A stretch of DNA of 64,000 nt from Dechloromonas sp. HYN0024 (lineage in GTDB: Bacteria; Pseudomonadota; Gammaproteobacteria; Burkholderiales; Rhodocyclaceae). The DNA lies in contig NZ_CP031842.1 of assembly GCF_003441615.1 (NCBI RefSeq), positions 3,170,001 to 3,234,000 of the forward strand, in the 5' to 3' direction. Of this stretch, positions 44,585 through 53,425 are shown in pieces. Numbering within the stretch: position 1 is the stretch's first letter; every line of letters begins with the position of its first letter. Below the pieces are notes generated by a model, which saw only the letters and a program-made list of their open reading frames with translations, was not told where the DNA came from and searched no databases. A program made the translations under genes and the position numbers.

Positions 44585-47386
44585 CTAGAACTCGGACCAG
44601 TCTCCCGCATCACTGACCTGAATCTGCGGCCGGGCGGTAACCGCCTGGTGCGTCGGCCCGGTCAGCTTATGGGGGAATGCGACAACGCGATGGCCGAGCG
44701 GCCTGATGCGGTCCGACGCCTCGTCGGTCAGCCTGAACATACCAACCGCTTCGGCCAGCCCGCGGGCCTGCTCCTCAAGACTCTCGGCGGCGGCAGCAGC
44801 CTGTTCGACCAGCGCAGCATTCTGCTGGGTGACATCGTCGATCTGGCTGATCGCCCGTGCCACATGGTCGATGCCACTGCTCTGCTCACGACTGGCGTTG
44901 GCAATGTCGATAACCAGATCGGCCACCTGCTCGAAGCTCGAAACCACTTCGTCCATCGTCCGGCCCGACTGGTCGACCAGTTTGCAGCCGACCTCGACCG
45001 TATCCACCGACTCGTCGATCAGGCGCTTGATCTCTTTGGCTGCCGTCGCACTGCGCTGGGCAAGATTACGCACCTCGCTGGCGACCACGGCAAAGCCGCG
45101 CCCCTGCTCCCCGGCCCGCGCCGCTTCGACGGCGGCATTAAGGGCAAGGATGTTGGTCTGGAAAGCGATGCCATCGATGACGCTGATGATCTCGGCAATC
45201 TTGCGCGAGCTGCTCCGAATGTCGGTCATTGTCTCGACGACCTGCCTGACGACCTCTCCGCTATGGCGGGCAATAGCATGCGAGTTTTTCGCCAGTTCAT
45301 TGGCCTGATGCGCACTTTCGGCATTCTGCCGGACCGTCGAGTTCAACTCCTCCATCGAGCTTGAGGTCTCTTCCAGACTGCCGGCCTGTTCCTCGGTACG
45401 CGCCGACAAATCCTGGTTACCGCTGGCAATTTCCTTCGCTGCCACATTGATGGCCTGGGTCGCCTCGCTGATCTGGCCGAGCACCTCGCGCAGACGCGCC
45501 ACGGTCGAATTGGTGTCGTCCTTGAGCTGGCCAAACATTCCCTGATAGTCGCCACGCATGGTTTGCGTCAGATCACCCCGGGCCAGCGCCCCGAGCACTT
45601 CGCCAACCGCCGCCAGACCGCTCGAGGCTGTCGCCAGCAACTGGTTCAAGCCGGCCGCCAGATTGAGGAAGAAACCCTGCTTGCCGTCGATCAACAGACG
45701 CTGGCTGAAATCGCCATCGACCGCCCCGGAAACGATGCGTTCGATCTCCCGCTCGACCGAGACTTCGGCAGTACGATCCAGCCACTGAGTGGCTCGTCCG
45801 AGATAGGCGCCGGTAGCGTTGTAAACCGGACTCGAAGTCACCCGCAGTTGTTTGCCGGCCATCTCCATCTCGAATGTTCGCGGTGCCGCCAGTTCGGCAG
45901 CAAATGCGGTCCGTCCGGTGTCGTTGTCAATCAGATCGGCGATGCGCCGTCCGACCATGCGGTCCGCAGCAAATCCCGGCGAGCGGTCGGCCAGTTGGGG
46001 CGCCATGTCGCGCCACAGGGCTTGCGCCGCACCATTCAGATAGACCACCAGGTTCTGGTCGTCACAAATGGTCATCGGCATGGCCGCGCCATCCAGCGCA
46101 TTCTTGATGCGCGTCATCTCCTCCGCATTACGTCGTGTTTCGGAGACCTCGAAGCCCATTCGGGTCTGCAGGATTTGCAGGCCCTGCATGGTCTGGCCGA
46201 TTTCATCAGCACGGGAGATATCAATCGCGTTGGCGTAATTTCCCTGCAGGATATTGGCGAAGATAGTGTCCATTTCCCTGATCGGCCGACGAATGCTGCG
46301 GGCCAGCAACCACGCCACCAGCATCCCGACCAGCACAGCCAGAACGCCTGCCAGAAGGGATAGGTGACTGGCCCTGAGGACCTGATCCTGAACCTCCTGG
46401 CGGCCCCGGGCGGATTTCTCGCCGAGGGCCTTGCGGCCATCCAGCAGGAGCTTCTTGTACGCCCGCCAGACCGGCGTCTCCTTGTCGTTCAGCAAGCGCT
46501 GGGCGACCGGCCCATCGCCCTCCCTGACGGCAGCCAGGATTTTTTCGTGAATATCGGCCTGCTCGGCCCGCATGCCACTGATCTGCTCCAGCAACTGTCG
46601 GACTTCAGCGTCAGCGGCAGACAACTGACGAGCAATTTCAAGTTGCTTCTGGAAATCGGACCTGGCCTGCTCGAGATTCTCAAAAGCCTTCTTGTTTTGC
46701 GCATCGAGAATGATATTGCGCAGGGCCTGCCCGGACTGAAGGCCCTGGGCATACATCTCGGAAAAGCTGTCGAGGAGCGCCTGGTCATGATTCACATAAG
46801 CGCCGAAACGATCCTGTGTTTCCTGCATGCCAAACCAGGAACTACCCATGGCGATCGCGCCGATGATGATGATGACACCAATACCGCCCCAGAGTTTTGC
46901 AGCGACTCCGAGGGAGGGAAGACCCGATCGGCCGCGCCCCACCACCTGCCCATAGCGGATGACCAGATTCCCCTGCTGATGTTCGCGGAATCGCCGATAA
47001 GTCTCCTCGTGCTCACGCACCGTTTCGCGTGACGGCATCCGCTGTACCGACAAATAACCGGTCACTGATCCGTTTTCGATAATCGGCGCAATGTTTGACC
47101 AAGCCCAGTAGTGATCACCGTTCTGGCACCGGTTCTTGACTACCCCGGCCCATGGACGGCCTGCCTTGAGGGCCGCCCAGAAATCCTCGAAGACCTCGAC
47201 CGGCATATCAGGGTGACGGACGATATTGTGCGATTGACCCAGCAACTCCTGCTCGGCAAAGCCGCTGATCTCGAGAAAGTCTCGATTGACGTAGGTAATA
47301 CGGCCCTTCAGGTCGGTTTTTGAAACGACCAGATGGTCATCTCGCAATAGCCGTTCTTTCTGGGTAATCGGCAGGTTGGTTCTCAT
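44585..47386 (-). CDS. Methyl-accepting chemotaxis protein with two PAS domains
   Basis: 933 residues. An Aer-like PAS domain (about 20-125; YVNRDFLEISGFAEQELLGQ) precedes TM1 (163-187), a helical periplasmic region (about 190-340), TM2 (345-368), HAMP, a second PAS-like domain (about 430-550; NAL DGAAMPMTICDDQNLVVYLNG region) and the MCP signalling domain (about 640-900) with tip NILALNAAVEAARAGEQGRG. It ends in DWSEF, which resembles the CheR-docking pentapeptide NWETF. It should signal to CheA/CheW; no che genes are in the window. It is convergent with the ATPase and divergent from the ferredoxin gene. Confidence 0.94.
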   Translation of the reverse strand: MRTNLPITQKERLLRDDHLVVSKTDLKGRITYVNRDFLEISGFAEQELLGQSHNIVRHPDMPVEVFEDFWAALKAGRPWAGVVKNRCQNGDHYWAWSNIAPIIENGSVTGYLSVQRMPSRETVREHEETYRRFREHQQGNLVIRYGQVVGRGRSGLPSLGVAAKLWGGIGVIIIIGAIAMGSSWFGMQETQDRFGAYVNHDQALLDSFSEMYAQGLQSGQALRNIILDAQNKKAFENLEQARSDFQKQLEIARQLSAADAEVRQLLEQISGMRAEQADIHEKILAAVREGDGPVAQRLLNDKETPVWRAYKKLLLDGRKALGEKSARGRQEVQDQVLRASHLSLLAGVLAVLVGMLVAWLLARSIRRPIREMDTIFANILQGNYANAIDISRADEIGQTMQGLQILQTRMGFEVSETRRNAEEMTRIKNALDGAAMPMTICDDQNLVVYLNGAAQALWRDMAPQLADRSPGFAADRMVGRRIADLIDNDTGRTAFAAELAAPRTFEMEMAGKQLRVTSSPVYNATGAYLGRATQWLDRTAEVSVEREIERIVSGAVDGDFSQRLLIDGKQGFFLNLAAGLNQLLATASSGLAAVGEVLGALARGDLTQTMRGDYQGMFGQLKDDTNSTVARLREVLGQISEATQAINVAAKEIASGNQDLSARTEEQAGSLEETSSSMEELNSTVRQNAESAHQANELAKNSHAIARHSGEVVRQVVETMTDIRSSSRKIAEIISVIDGIAFQTNILALNAAVEAARAGEQGRGFAVVASEVRNLAQRSATAAKEIKRLIDESVDTVEVGCKLVDQSGRTMDEVVSSFEQVADLVIDIANASREQSSGIDHVARAISQIDDVTQQNAALVEQAAAAAESLEEQARGLAEAVGMFRLTDEASDRIRPLGHRVVAFPHKLTGPTHQAVTARPQIQVSDAGDWSEF

Positions 47387-47520
47387 TGTTCAACTCTTGG
47401 TTGGTAAAACAATTCTTCAAGCCGCCTACTGCGCAGCGAAATACCCCATTTGGCATCCCGCCAATATAGCGCAAACGCGTCATATTCAGTCGGCCAGCCA
47501 GCCGTCTGAAACAGCATCCC

Positions 47521-47534
47521 GTTTCACGTGAAAC
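47521..47534. promoter_or_regulatory. parS-like ParB-binding site
   Basis: GTTTCACGTGAAAC is a perfect 14-base palindrome identical to the core of the bacterial parS consensus TGTTTCACGTGAAACA; only the two outermost bases differ (C on each side). It is in the intergenic gap between the chemoreceptor and ferredoxin genes. parS sites recruit ParB for origin segregation and SMC loading. No other match to this core was found in the window. Confidence 0.85.
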
Positions 47535-47574
47535 CTCTGCACCGGCAAGCCTGCGGCTGCACGGCATTCTCCTG

Positions 47575-47602
47575 CTGGCACCGGGGCCGGGAATACTATA
47601 AT
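47575..47602 (+). promoter_or_regulatory. Sigma-70-type promoter of the ferredoxin operon
   Basis: CTGGCA (47575-47580) and TATAAT (47597-47602) are spaced by 16 bases. A start near 47609 would leave a short leader that includes the GGAGG at 47612-47616 before the ATG at 47627. The parS-like site lies about 40 bases upstream. Confidence 0.6.
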
Positions 47603-47626
47603 TGACGCTATTGGAGGATGAATTAG

Positions 47627-47935
47627 ATGAGCCATTTCAAACACCACGTGTTTTTCTGCTGCAACCAGCGCGAACCCGGCGAAAGCTGTTGCAATGCGCT
47701 GGGTGCCACAGAAATGCAAACCTATGCCAAGGACCGTATCGCCCAGCTCAAGATGAAGGGGCAGGGCAAGGTGCGCATCAACAAGGCGGGCTGCCTTGAC
47801 CGCTGCGACCAGGGTCCGGTCATGGTGGTGTACCCCGAGGCGGTCTGGTATACCTACGTGGACAAGGAAGATGTCGAGGAAATCATCCTGGAACACCTGA
47901 TCAACGGCCGTATCGTGGAGCGCCTGAAGGTATGA
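47627..47935 (+). CDS. Thioredoxin-like [2Fe-2S] ferredoxin
   Basis: 102 residues of the shethna/NuoE-like thioredoxin-fold ferredoxin family. The cluster ligands are likely the cysteines in FFCCNQREPGESCCNALG (residues 10-22) and in NKAGCLDRCDQGPVMVVYPE (55-59). The family uses the motif Cx(8-12)C...CxxxC. It may transfer electrons in an unidentified reaction. A GGAGG ribosome-binding site lies 10 bases upstream. It overlaps the next gene by ATGA and leads a three-gene operon. Confidence 0.92.
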   Translation: MSHFKHHVFFCCNQREPGESCCNALGATEMQTYAKDRIAQLKMKGQGKVRINKAGCLDRCDQGPVMVVYPEAVWYTYVDKEDVEEIILEHLINGRIVERLKV

Positions 47936-48570
47936 AAACTGTCGAAGAAAAAATTGTCGTCGATGGCCCGGTCGGCAAGATCGACGTCATCATGGAGCGC
48001 CCGGATGCCCCCAAGGGCATCGCCCTGATCGCTCACCCCCATCCGATGGGTGGCGGAGCCAACACCAACAAGGTGGCCTACACGTTGGCCCGTACCTTCG
48101 TCGCCCTCGGCTACGCTGCCTTTCGCCCCAACTTCCGGGGCGTCGGCGGCACCGAAGGTGTCCATGATGAAGGCCATGGCGAAGTCGACGACCTGCTCGC
48201 CGTTCTCGACGACGCCAAGTGCCGGTGCGGCAACCTGCCGGTTGCCCTGGCCGGCTTCTCCTTCGGTGCCTTCTGCCAGACCCGTGTCGCCAAGCGACTG
48301 GCTGAGGCCGGCCATCCGGCCCAGCGTCTGGTGCTGGTCGGCACCGCCGCCGGGCATGTCGAAGGCAGCCGCCAGTACGACACCGAAGCCGTGCCGCACG
48401 ACACCATCGTCATCCATGGCGCTGAAGACACCCTTGTCCCACCGGCCAATGTCTACGCCTGGGCCTTGCCGCTCGACCTGCCGGTCGTCGTCGTGCCGGG
48501 TGCCGACCATTTCTTCCACCGTCGCCTGCACCTCATCCGCGACATCGTGACGCGGGCATGGCGGCACTAA
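47932..48570 (+). CDS. Alpha/beta hydrolase of the short CocE/NonD-like family
   Basis: 212 residues. Landmarks are the His-rich oxyanion segment [19 protein letters not shown] near residue 32, a nucleophile elbow [14 protein letters not shown] with Ser near 104, an acid in [11 protein letters not shown], and a His in [11 protein letters not shown] near 195. The HPHPMGG signature is typical of this family of small serine hydrolases. Substrate unknown. It overlaps the ferredoxin stop (ATGA) and the ABC ATPase start (13 bases). Confidence 0.9.
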   Translation: MKTVEEKIVVDGPVGKIDVIMERPDAPKGIALIAHPHPMGGGANTNKVAYTLARTFVALGYAAFRPNFRGVGGTEGVHDEGHGEVDDLLAVLDDAKCRCGNLPVALAGFSFGAFCQTRVAKRLAEAGHPAQRLVLVGTAAGHVEGSRQYDTEAVPHDTIVIHGAEDTLVPPANVYAWALPLDLPVVVVPGADHFFHRRLHLIRDIVTRAWRH

Positions 48571-49475
48571 GCGCCAGCAGCCTCCGCAAGACCTACGCCG
48601 GCACCGAAGTTGTTGCCGGACTGTCGTTCGCCGTCGAGCCCGGCACCTGTTTCGGCCTGCTCGGTCCAAACGGCGCCGGCAAGACGACGACGCTGCGTCT
48701 CTGCCTCGGCCTGACGGCGCCGGATAGCGGTGACATCACACTCAACGGCCACGCTATTCCCGACGATGCACAGGCAGCACGGGCACGGGTTGGCGTGGTG
48801 CCACAGTTCGACAATCTCGACCCCGATTTCACCTGCGCCGAAAACCTCCTCGTCTTCGGTCGCTATTTCGGCATGAAAGATGCCGACATTCGCGCCAAAA
48901 TTCCCCAATTACTCGATTTCGCCGGCCTGTCCAGCAAGGCCGAGGCGCGGATCGCGACCCTGTCCGGCGGCATGAAGCGCCGGCTGACACTGGCTCGCGC
49001 CCTGGTCAACGATCCCGACATCATCTTTCTTGACGAACCGACGACCGGACTCGACCCACAGGCCCGCCACCTCATCTGGGACCGCCTGAAACAACTCAAA
49101 TCGGCCGGCAAGACGCTGATCCTGACGACCCATTTCATGGATGAAGCGGAACGCCTGTGCGATACGCTGATCATCATTGACCATGGTCGCAAGATTGCCG
49201 AGGGCAGTCCGCGCCAGCTCATCGCCGAGCAGATCGAACCCCAGGTAATCGAGGTTTTCGAAGAATCCGAGGGGCAACTGGACATATTCGTCATGGCCCA
49301 GAAGGATCTCGCCGACCGCGTCGAAACCAGCGGCGAAACGGCTTTCTTTTATTGCCGGGACCCACGCCAATTGCTTGCCCGACTGGCTGAAGCGAGCGGC
49401 TTGCGCTACCTCCACCGCGCCTCCAACCTCGAAGACGTCTTCATCAAGCTGACCGGACGCGAACTGCGCGACTAA
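48558..49475 (+). CDS. ABC transporter ATP-binding protein, NodI-like
   Basis: 305 residues with Walker [17 protein letters not shown] near residue 34, signature [19 protein letters not shown] and Walker [21 protein letters not shown], followed by a C-terminal extension of about 80 residues. The [14 protein letters not shown] segment and extension resemble NodI/DrrA-type exporters. The partner NodJ-like permease is about 6 kb downstream at 55282. Such pairs export lipo-oligosaccharides or other amphipathic molecules; substrate unknown. Confidence 0.9.
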   Translation: MAALSASSLRKTYAGTEVVAGLSFAVEPGTCFGLLGPNGAGKTTTLRLCLGLTAPDSGDITLNGHAIPDDAQAARARVGVVPQFDNLDPDFTCAENLLVFGRYFGMKDADIRAKIPQLLDFAGLSSKAEARIATLSGGMKRRLTLARALVNDPDIIFLDEPTTGLDPQARHLIWDRLKQLKSAGKTLILTTHFMDEAERLCDTLIIIDHGRKIAEGSPRQLIAEQIEPQVIEVFEESEGQLDIFVMAQKDLADRVETSGETAFFYCRDPRQLLARLAEASGLRYLHRASNLEDVFIKLTGRELRD

Positions 49476-49481
49476 AGACCG

Positions 49482-50252
49482 TTAGCCGACCAGGGCGCTG
49501 ACCGCCGCGGCAAAATCGTCGTAGGTTGCCACCGGCCGAAGGTCCGGATGGGCATCGTCACCGGCCCTGAATTTTCCCGTTCGCACAAGAATGCCGGGGA
49601 TTCCGGCCGCCTGAGCACCCCCGATGTCATCGGCCAGATCGTCACCGATCAGCACCGCTTCAGCCGCCCCAACACCCAGCTCGGACAAGGCCGCGGTGAA
49701 GAAGGAAAGGGCCGGCTTGCCGGTGATTTCTGCCTTGATCCCGGCCGAGAACTCCAGTCCGGCGACAAAGGCTCCCATATCGAGGGACAGGCCATCGCCT
49801 TCCATGAAATAGCGATTACGCGCCATCGCCATCAGCGGCACGCCCTGCATCAATAGGCGGAAGGCATGGTTGAGGATAGGGTAGGTGAAATGCGTCCCCA
49901 TATCCCCGAGTACAACGATGTCGGGATGGGGATCGCTGTCTCCCATTTCCTCGGCAATATCGGGATGCACCAGCCACAAAGGGCGCCGTCCCCGGCTACG
50001 CACCAGCGTCCGAGCGGCCAGCGCCGCCGTCTGGATTTCGCTGGCCGCCAGGGTAAAGCCCATGCGCTGCAATTTGGCAAAAAGGAGGGGGCTGGGCGTA
50101 CGCGTCGTATTGGTCAGAAACCGCAGGGGCAGCCCCGAGGCACGCAGCCGGTCAAGCGCCCGCACGGCTCCGGGCAAGGCATCATCGCCGGTATGCAGGA
50201 CGCCGGCCAGATCGATCAACACGGCTTTTGGTGACATTGTTGGTGCCATCAT
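49482..50252 (-). CDS. HAD-IIA family hydrolase (LHPP/HDHD2-like phosphatase)
   Basis: 256 residues. Motif I is KAVLIDLAGVLHTGD near residue 9: the nucleophile Asp is present but the +2 Asp is Ala, as in LHPP/HDHD2-like members where Ser or Asn occurs. Motif II is RFLTNTTRTP, and motif III/IV is VLIGDDLADDIGGAQAAG near 195. It likely dephosphorylates small molecules or phosphohistidine/phospholysine, but this is inferred from subfamily. It is convergent with the ABC gene. Confidence 0.9.
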   Translation of the reverse strand: MMAPTMSPKAVLIDLAGVLHTGDDALPGAVRALDRLRASGLPLRFLTNTTRTPSPLLFAKLQRMGFTLAASEIQTAALAARTLVRSRGRRPLWLVHPDIAEEMGDSDPHPDIVVLGDMGTHFTYPILNHAFRLLMQGVPLMAMARNRYFMEGDGLSLDMGAFVAGLEFSAGIKAEITGKPALSFFTAALSELGVGAAEAVLIGDDLADDIGGAQAAGIPGILVRTGKFRAGDDAHPDLRPVATYDDFAAAVSALVG

Positions 50253-50326
50253 CCGCTCCCACCGTTGAGTGCTGGAAATGCTTGGATTATGGATTTTGTC
50301 TAAAGTTTTGTCGCTGTCAGCCCAAA

Positions 50327-50354
50327 TTGAACGACCAATCAGTCAGGATAAAAT
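50327..50354 (+). promoter_or_regulatory. Possible promoter giving a near-leaderless transcript of the TPR gene
   Basis: TTGAAC (50327-50332) and TAAAAT (50349-50354) are separated by 16 bases. The predicted start would fall on or next to the ATG at 50361, and no good ribosome-binding site is seen. Confidence 0.4.
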
Positions 50355-50360
50355 GACACG

Positions 50361-51758
50361 ATGACAACCCCTTGCGCCGCAGCCGAACAGCAGTTTTACG
50401 AAGGACTCCGCCTGCTCGGCCTGGGCCAGTACGCGGCAGCTGAAGCGGCTTTTCGCGGTGCCTTGCAATTGGCCCCGGGCCTGGCCGAGGCCCACGCCAA
50501 CCTGGGCTTCCTGCTCGACCGCGAGGGCCGTTGGCCGGAAGCCGAGGCCAGCTACCGCCAGGCTCTGGCAATCAACCCCGGACAGGTTCAAACGATCATC
50601 AACCTGGGGGCGCTGCTCGAGTCCGAAACCCGCTTTAGCGAAGCACTGGAAGCCTATCGGCAGGCGCTGGCCCTTGATCCTGAGTCACCTGCAGCCTGGT
50701 CAAACCTCGGCGTCCTCCTGACCTGCATGAAGCAGGAAACAGAAGCCGAGCATTGCTTGCGCACCGCACTCGAACTGGCCCCGGATTATCGCAAGGCCTC
50801 GTTCAACCTCGCCCACCTGCTCCTCCGTCAGGGACGCTACGAGGAAGGCTGGTTGCGCATGGAATCCCGCGACTGGTATGAACAGATCCAGAAACACCTC
50901 GGCATGCCACGCTGGCAGGGCGAACCGCTCGCCGACAAATCGATCCTGATCGGGCTGGAAGCCGGTCATGGCGACATGATCCAGTTTTGCCGTTTTGGCC
51001 AACGGCTCAAGGAACAGGGTGCCAGGCGCCTATCCATTCTCTGCCACCCGCCCCTGAAAGGCCTGTTCCAGCAGCTTGCCGGCATCGATGACGTCATTGC
51101 CGTAGGCGATCCCGATCCCGGCGTTCTCTGGGACTACTGGACGCCTCCGTTAAGCCAGCCGTTTTACCTGAACACGCGGCTCGACACGATCCCGGCCGAC
51201 CTGCCTTACCTGCAGGCCGAGCCCGACAAGATTGCCCGTTGGCGGGCCATCATGGGCGACACCGGCCGCGCCCTGCGGGTCGGACTGGTGTGGAAGGGCA
51301 ATTCCCGTTTTGAAAACGACGCCCATCGTTCCCTTCGCTCGCTACATGATCTGGCGCCGCTCGGCGAATTGCCCGGCATACGCTATTTCAGCCTGCAAAA
51401 AGGCGGCGGCGAAGACGAGGCGACAAGCCCCGCAGCCCCTTTTCCCATCGTCGCTCTCGGTAGCCAGATCGCCGATTTTTCCGACGCCGCAGCGATCATC
51501 GTTAATCTCGATCTGGTGATCACTGTCGACACCGCCTACGCCCATCTGGCAGGTGCGCTCGGCCGGCCCTGCTGGGTGATGCTGCCCGATTACAAGACCG
51601 ACTGGCGATGGCTGGCCGGGCGAACCGATTCGCCATGGTATCCGGGGGTCATGCGGCTATTTCGCCAGGACAGTTCAGGCACCTGGGGGCCGGTCATCGC
51701 CAGGCTACAAGCTGACCTCGCCGACTTTGGCTGCAATGCCGGGTCCCGTACTGCGTAA
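50361..51758 (+). CDS. TPR-repeat protein with glycosyltransferase-like C-terminal domain
   Basis: 465 residues. Four or so tetratricopeptide repeats fill residues 8-165 (pattern AxxxAEAAFRGALQLAPGLAEAHANLG). The C-terminal part (about 185-460) resembles a GT-B-type fold of glycosyltransferase-9/41-like proteins: IGLEAGHGDMIQFCRF, RVGLVWKGNSRFEND and LVITVDTAYAHLAGALGRPC. The architecture is common in proteobacteria next to surface-glycan or flagellin-glycosylation genes; none is adjacent here. Substrate unknown. Confidence 0.88.
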   Translation: MTTPCAAAEQQFYEGLRLLGLGQYAAAEAAFRGALQLAPGLAEAHANLGFLLDREGRWPEAEASYRQALAINPGQVQTIINLGALLESETRFSEALEAYRQALALDPESPAAWSNLGVLLTCMKQETEAEHCLRTALELAPDYRKASFNLAHLLLRQGRYEEGWLRMESRDWYEQIQKHLGMPRWQGEPLADKSILIGLEAGHGDMIQFCRFGQRLKEQGARRLSILCHPPLKGLFQQLAGIDDVIAVGDPDPGVLWDYWTPPLSQPFYLNTRLDTIPADLPYLQAEPDKIARWRAIMGDTGRALRVGLVWKGNSRFENDAHRSLRSLHDLAPLGELPGIRYFSLQKGGGEDEATSPAAPFPIVALGSQIADFSDAAAIIVNLDLVITVDTAYAHLAGALGRPCWVMLPDYKTDWRWLAGRTDSPWYPGVMRLFRQDSSGTWGPVIARLQADLADFGCNAGSRTA

Positions 51759-51764
51759 ATGGCT

Positions 51765-53336
51765 TTACCCAGCCATCTTCCCATGCCTCTCCTGTCGTTG
51801 TGCCAAAGCCCTTGCCGCCCGGGGCACGGGCTTTTCCCGGTTAACCAGCAAGCCGTTGAGACAGACCGGGTTGGCACGAGCACCGCTGGCTTGATAGTCG
51901 GCCAGCAGAATCTGCCTGATTTTTTGTGTTTCCCAGCCAAGTTCCCCGGTCAGATAGTCGAAGACGGCATCGATCAGCATTTCCGGCGTCAGGCGACTGG
52001 TCTGACCAGTACGGCCCCATAGCCAGTCGGCAAAGGCGAGAAAAGCCGCAAAGGGTGAGGGGCCGGCGAGCAGAATGGGCAGGGTTTGTGGAAAGCGGCC
52101 TGAATTGGCAATCAAATCCCAGTAACGGGCAAGGCGGATGAAGCGCTGCATGGTCGGCACATCGACGTCCTGCGTTTGGACCACGGTGTAGGGCGCATCG
52201 GCCGCGTAGACCATCCCGTATGACGCCGTATGCCGGACTATCGGCGTACCGCGCAATCGCTTGAGGACGCCGAGCTGGATTTCATCCGGGCCGAGGGCAA
52301 ACAAGCGATCAAAGCCCGCGGCGAAGCTGGCCAGGGTTTCGCCTGGCAAGCCGAAGATGAGGTCGGTATGGAGGTGCGCATGGCTATGAGTGACCAGCCA
52401 GGAAAGGTTTTCGCAGGTCTTTGCGTTGTCCTGACGGCGTGAAATGATTTGCTGAACGTCGGGGTTGAAGGTCTGGATACCCACTTCAAACTGCAGCACA
52501 CCAGGGGGAAAGCGGGCGATCATTTCCTTGAGTCGTTCAGGTAAATGATCCGGAATCACCTCGAAATGCAGAAACAGATCGGGCGACAAACGCTCGAGGA
52601 AAAACGCCAGAATGGTCAGCGAGTTATCGATCTTCAGATTGAAAGTTCGGTCGACAAACTTGAAGTTGCGCGCCCCGCGCTGGTAAAGCACCGCCAACGC
52701 CGCGAGAAAACGTTCCGGTTCGAAAGCCCAGGCTGTTTTGTCGAGCGAACTCAGGCAAAACTCACACTTGAACGGGCAGCCGCGCGATGCCTCGACGTAA
52801 AGCAGGCGATGCGCCAGATCGTCGTCGCTAAATTCGGCATAGGGCAGGGCAATGTCGGTCAGCCCTGGCTGCTCACCAGGGATCACCTTGTTCAGAGGCG
52901 GCGGACCATCGATCAGGGCGCGACAGAGCTTGGGAAAGCTGACATCACCCCAGCCGGCAATCAGGAAATCAGCCAGCCGGACAATCTCCTGCTCGGCCCA
53001 TTCATAGGAAACCTCCGGACCCCCCAGAATAATCGTCAGGGTCGGCCGCACCTGCCTGAGTTGGCGCACGAGTTCAGTGGTCGGCACGACATTCCAGATA
53101 TAGACACCCAAGCCAATGATCTGTGGCGCGCCATCCAGCGGATCGCCCAACTCGGTGAGCAATGCCTCGACGACTTCAGGCAACGGACGGCTGATGGTGA
53201 ATTCGCGCAAGACCGTCTGCTCGCGCAGCCCGATGCGACCATGACGATCCATGTTGGCGAGCAAATAGCGCAGGCCGAGAGACGCGTGGATATACTTGGC
53301 GTTGAGGGTGCAGAGAATAATGGCAGGCGGCGGCAT
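51765..53336 (-). CDS. B12-binding domain radical SAM protein (DUF4080-type)
   Basis: 523 residues. An N-terminal cobalamin-binding-like Rossmann domain (about 5-140; IILGGPEVSYEWAEQEIV) precedes the radical SAM core with YVEASRGCPFKCEFCLSS, whose CxxxCxxC binds the 4Fe-4S cluster (near residues 191-198). A C-terminal DUF4080-like region follows (about 365-515). Substrate and product are unknown. It ends 7 bases from the convergent TPR gene. Confidence 0.92.
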   Translation of the reverse strand: MPPPAIILCTLNAKYIHASLGLRYLLANMDRHGRIGLREQTVLREFTISRPLPEVVEALLTELGDPLDGAPQIIGLGVYIWNVVPTTELVRQLRQVRPTLTIILGGPEVSYEWAEQEIVRLADFLIAGWGDVSFPKLCRALIDGPPPLNKVIPGEQPGLTDIALPYAEFSDDDLAHRLLYVEASRGCPFKCEFCLSSLDKTAWAFEPERFLAALAVLYQRGARNFKFVDRTFNLKIDNSLTILAFFLERLSPDLFLHFEVIPDHLPERLKEMIARFPPGVLQFEVGIQTFNPDVQQIISRRQDNAKTCENLSWLVTHSHAHLHTDLIFGLPGETLASFAAGFDRLFALGPDEIQLGVLKRLRGTPIVRHTASYGMVYAADAPYTVVQTQDVDVPTMQRFIRLARYWDLIANSGRFPQTLPILLAGPSPFAAFLAFADWLWGRTGQTSRLTPEMLIDAVFDYLTGELGWETQKIRQILLADYQASGARANPVCLNGLLVNREKPVPRAARALAQRQERHGKMAG

Positions 53337-53425
53337 CCCCGCATTTTGACATCGTCGTGACCGGCCAAGGCAGGGCGGTCCTTATATTTGGCCCGATAAT
53401 CACCACGCAAGGTGGCCCTCGACCG

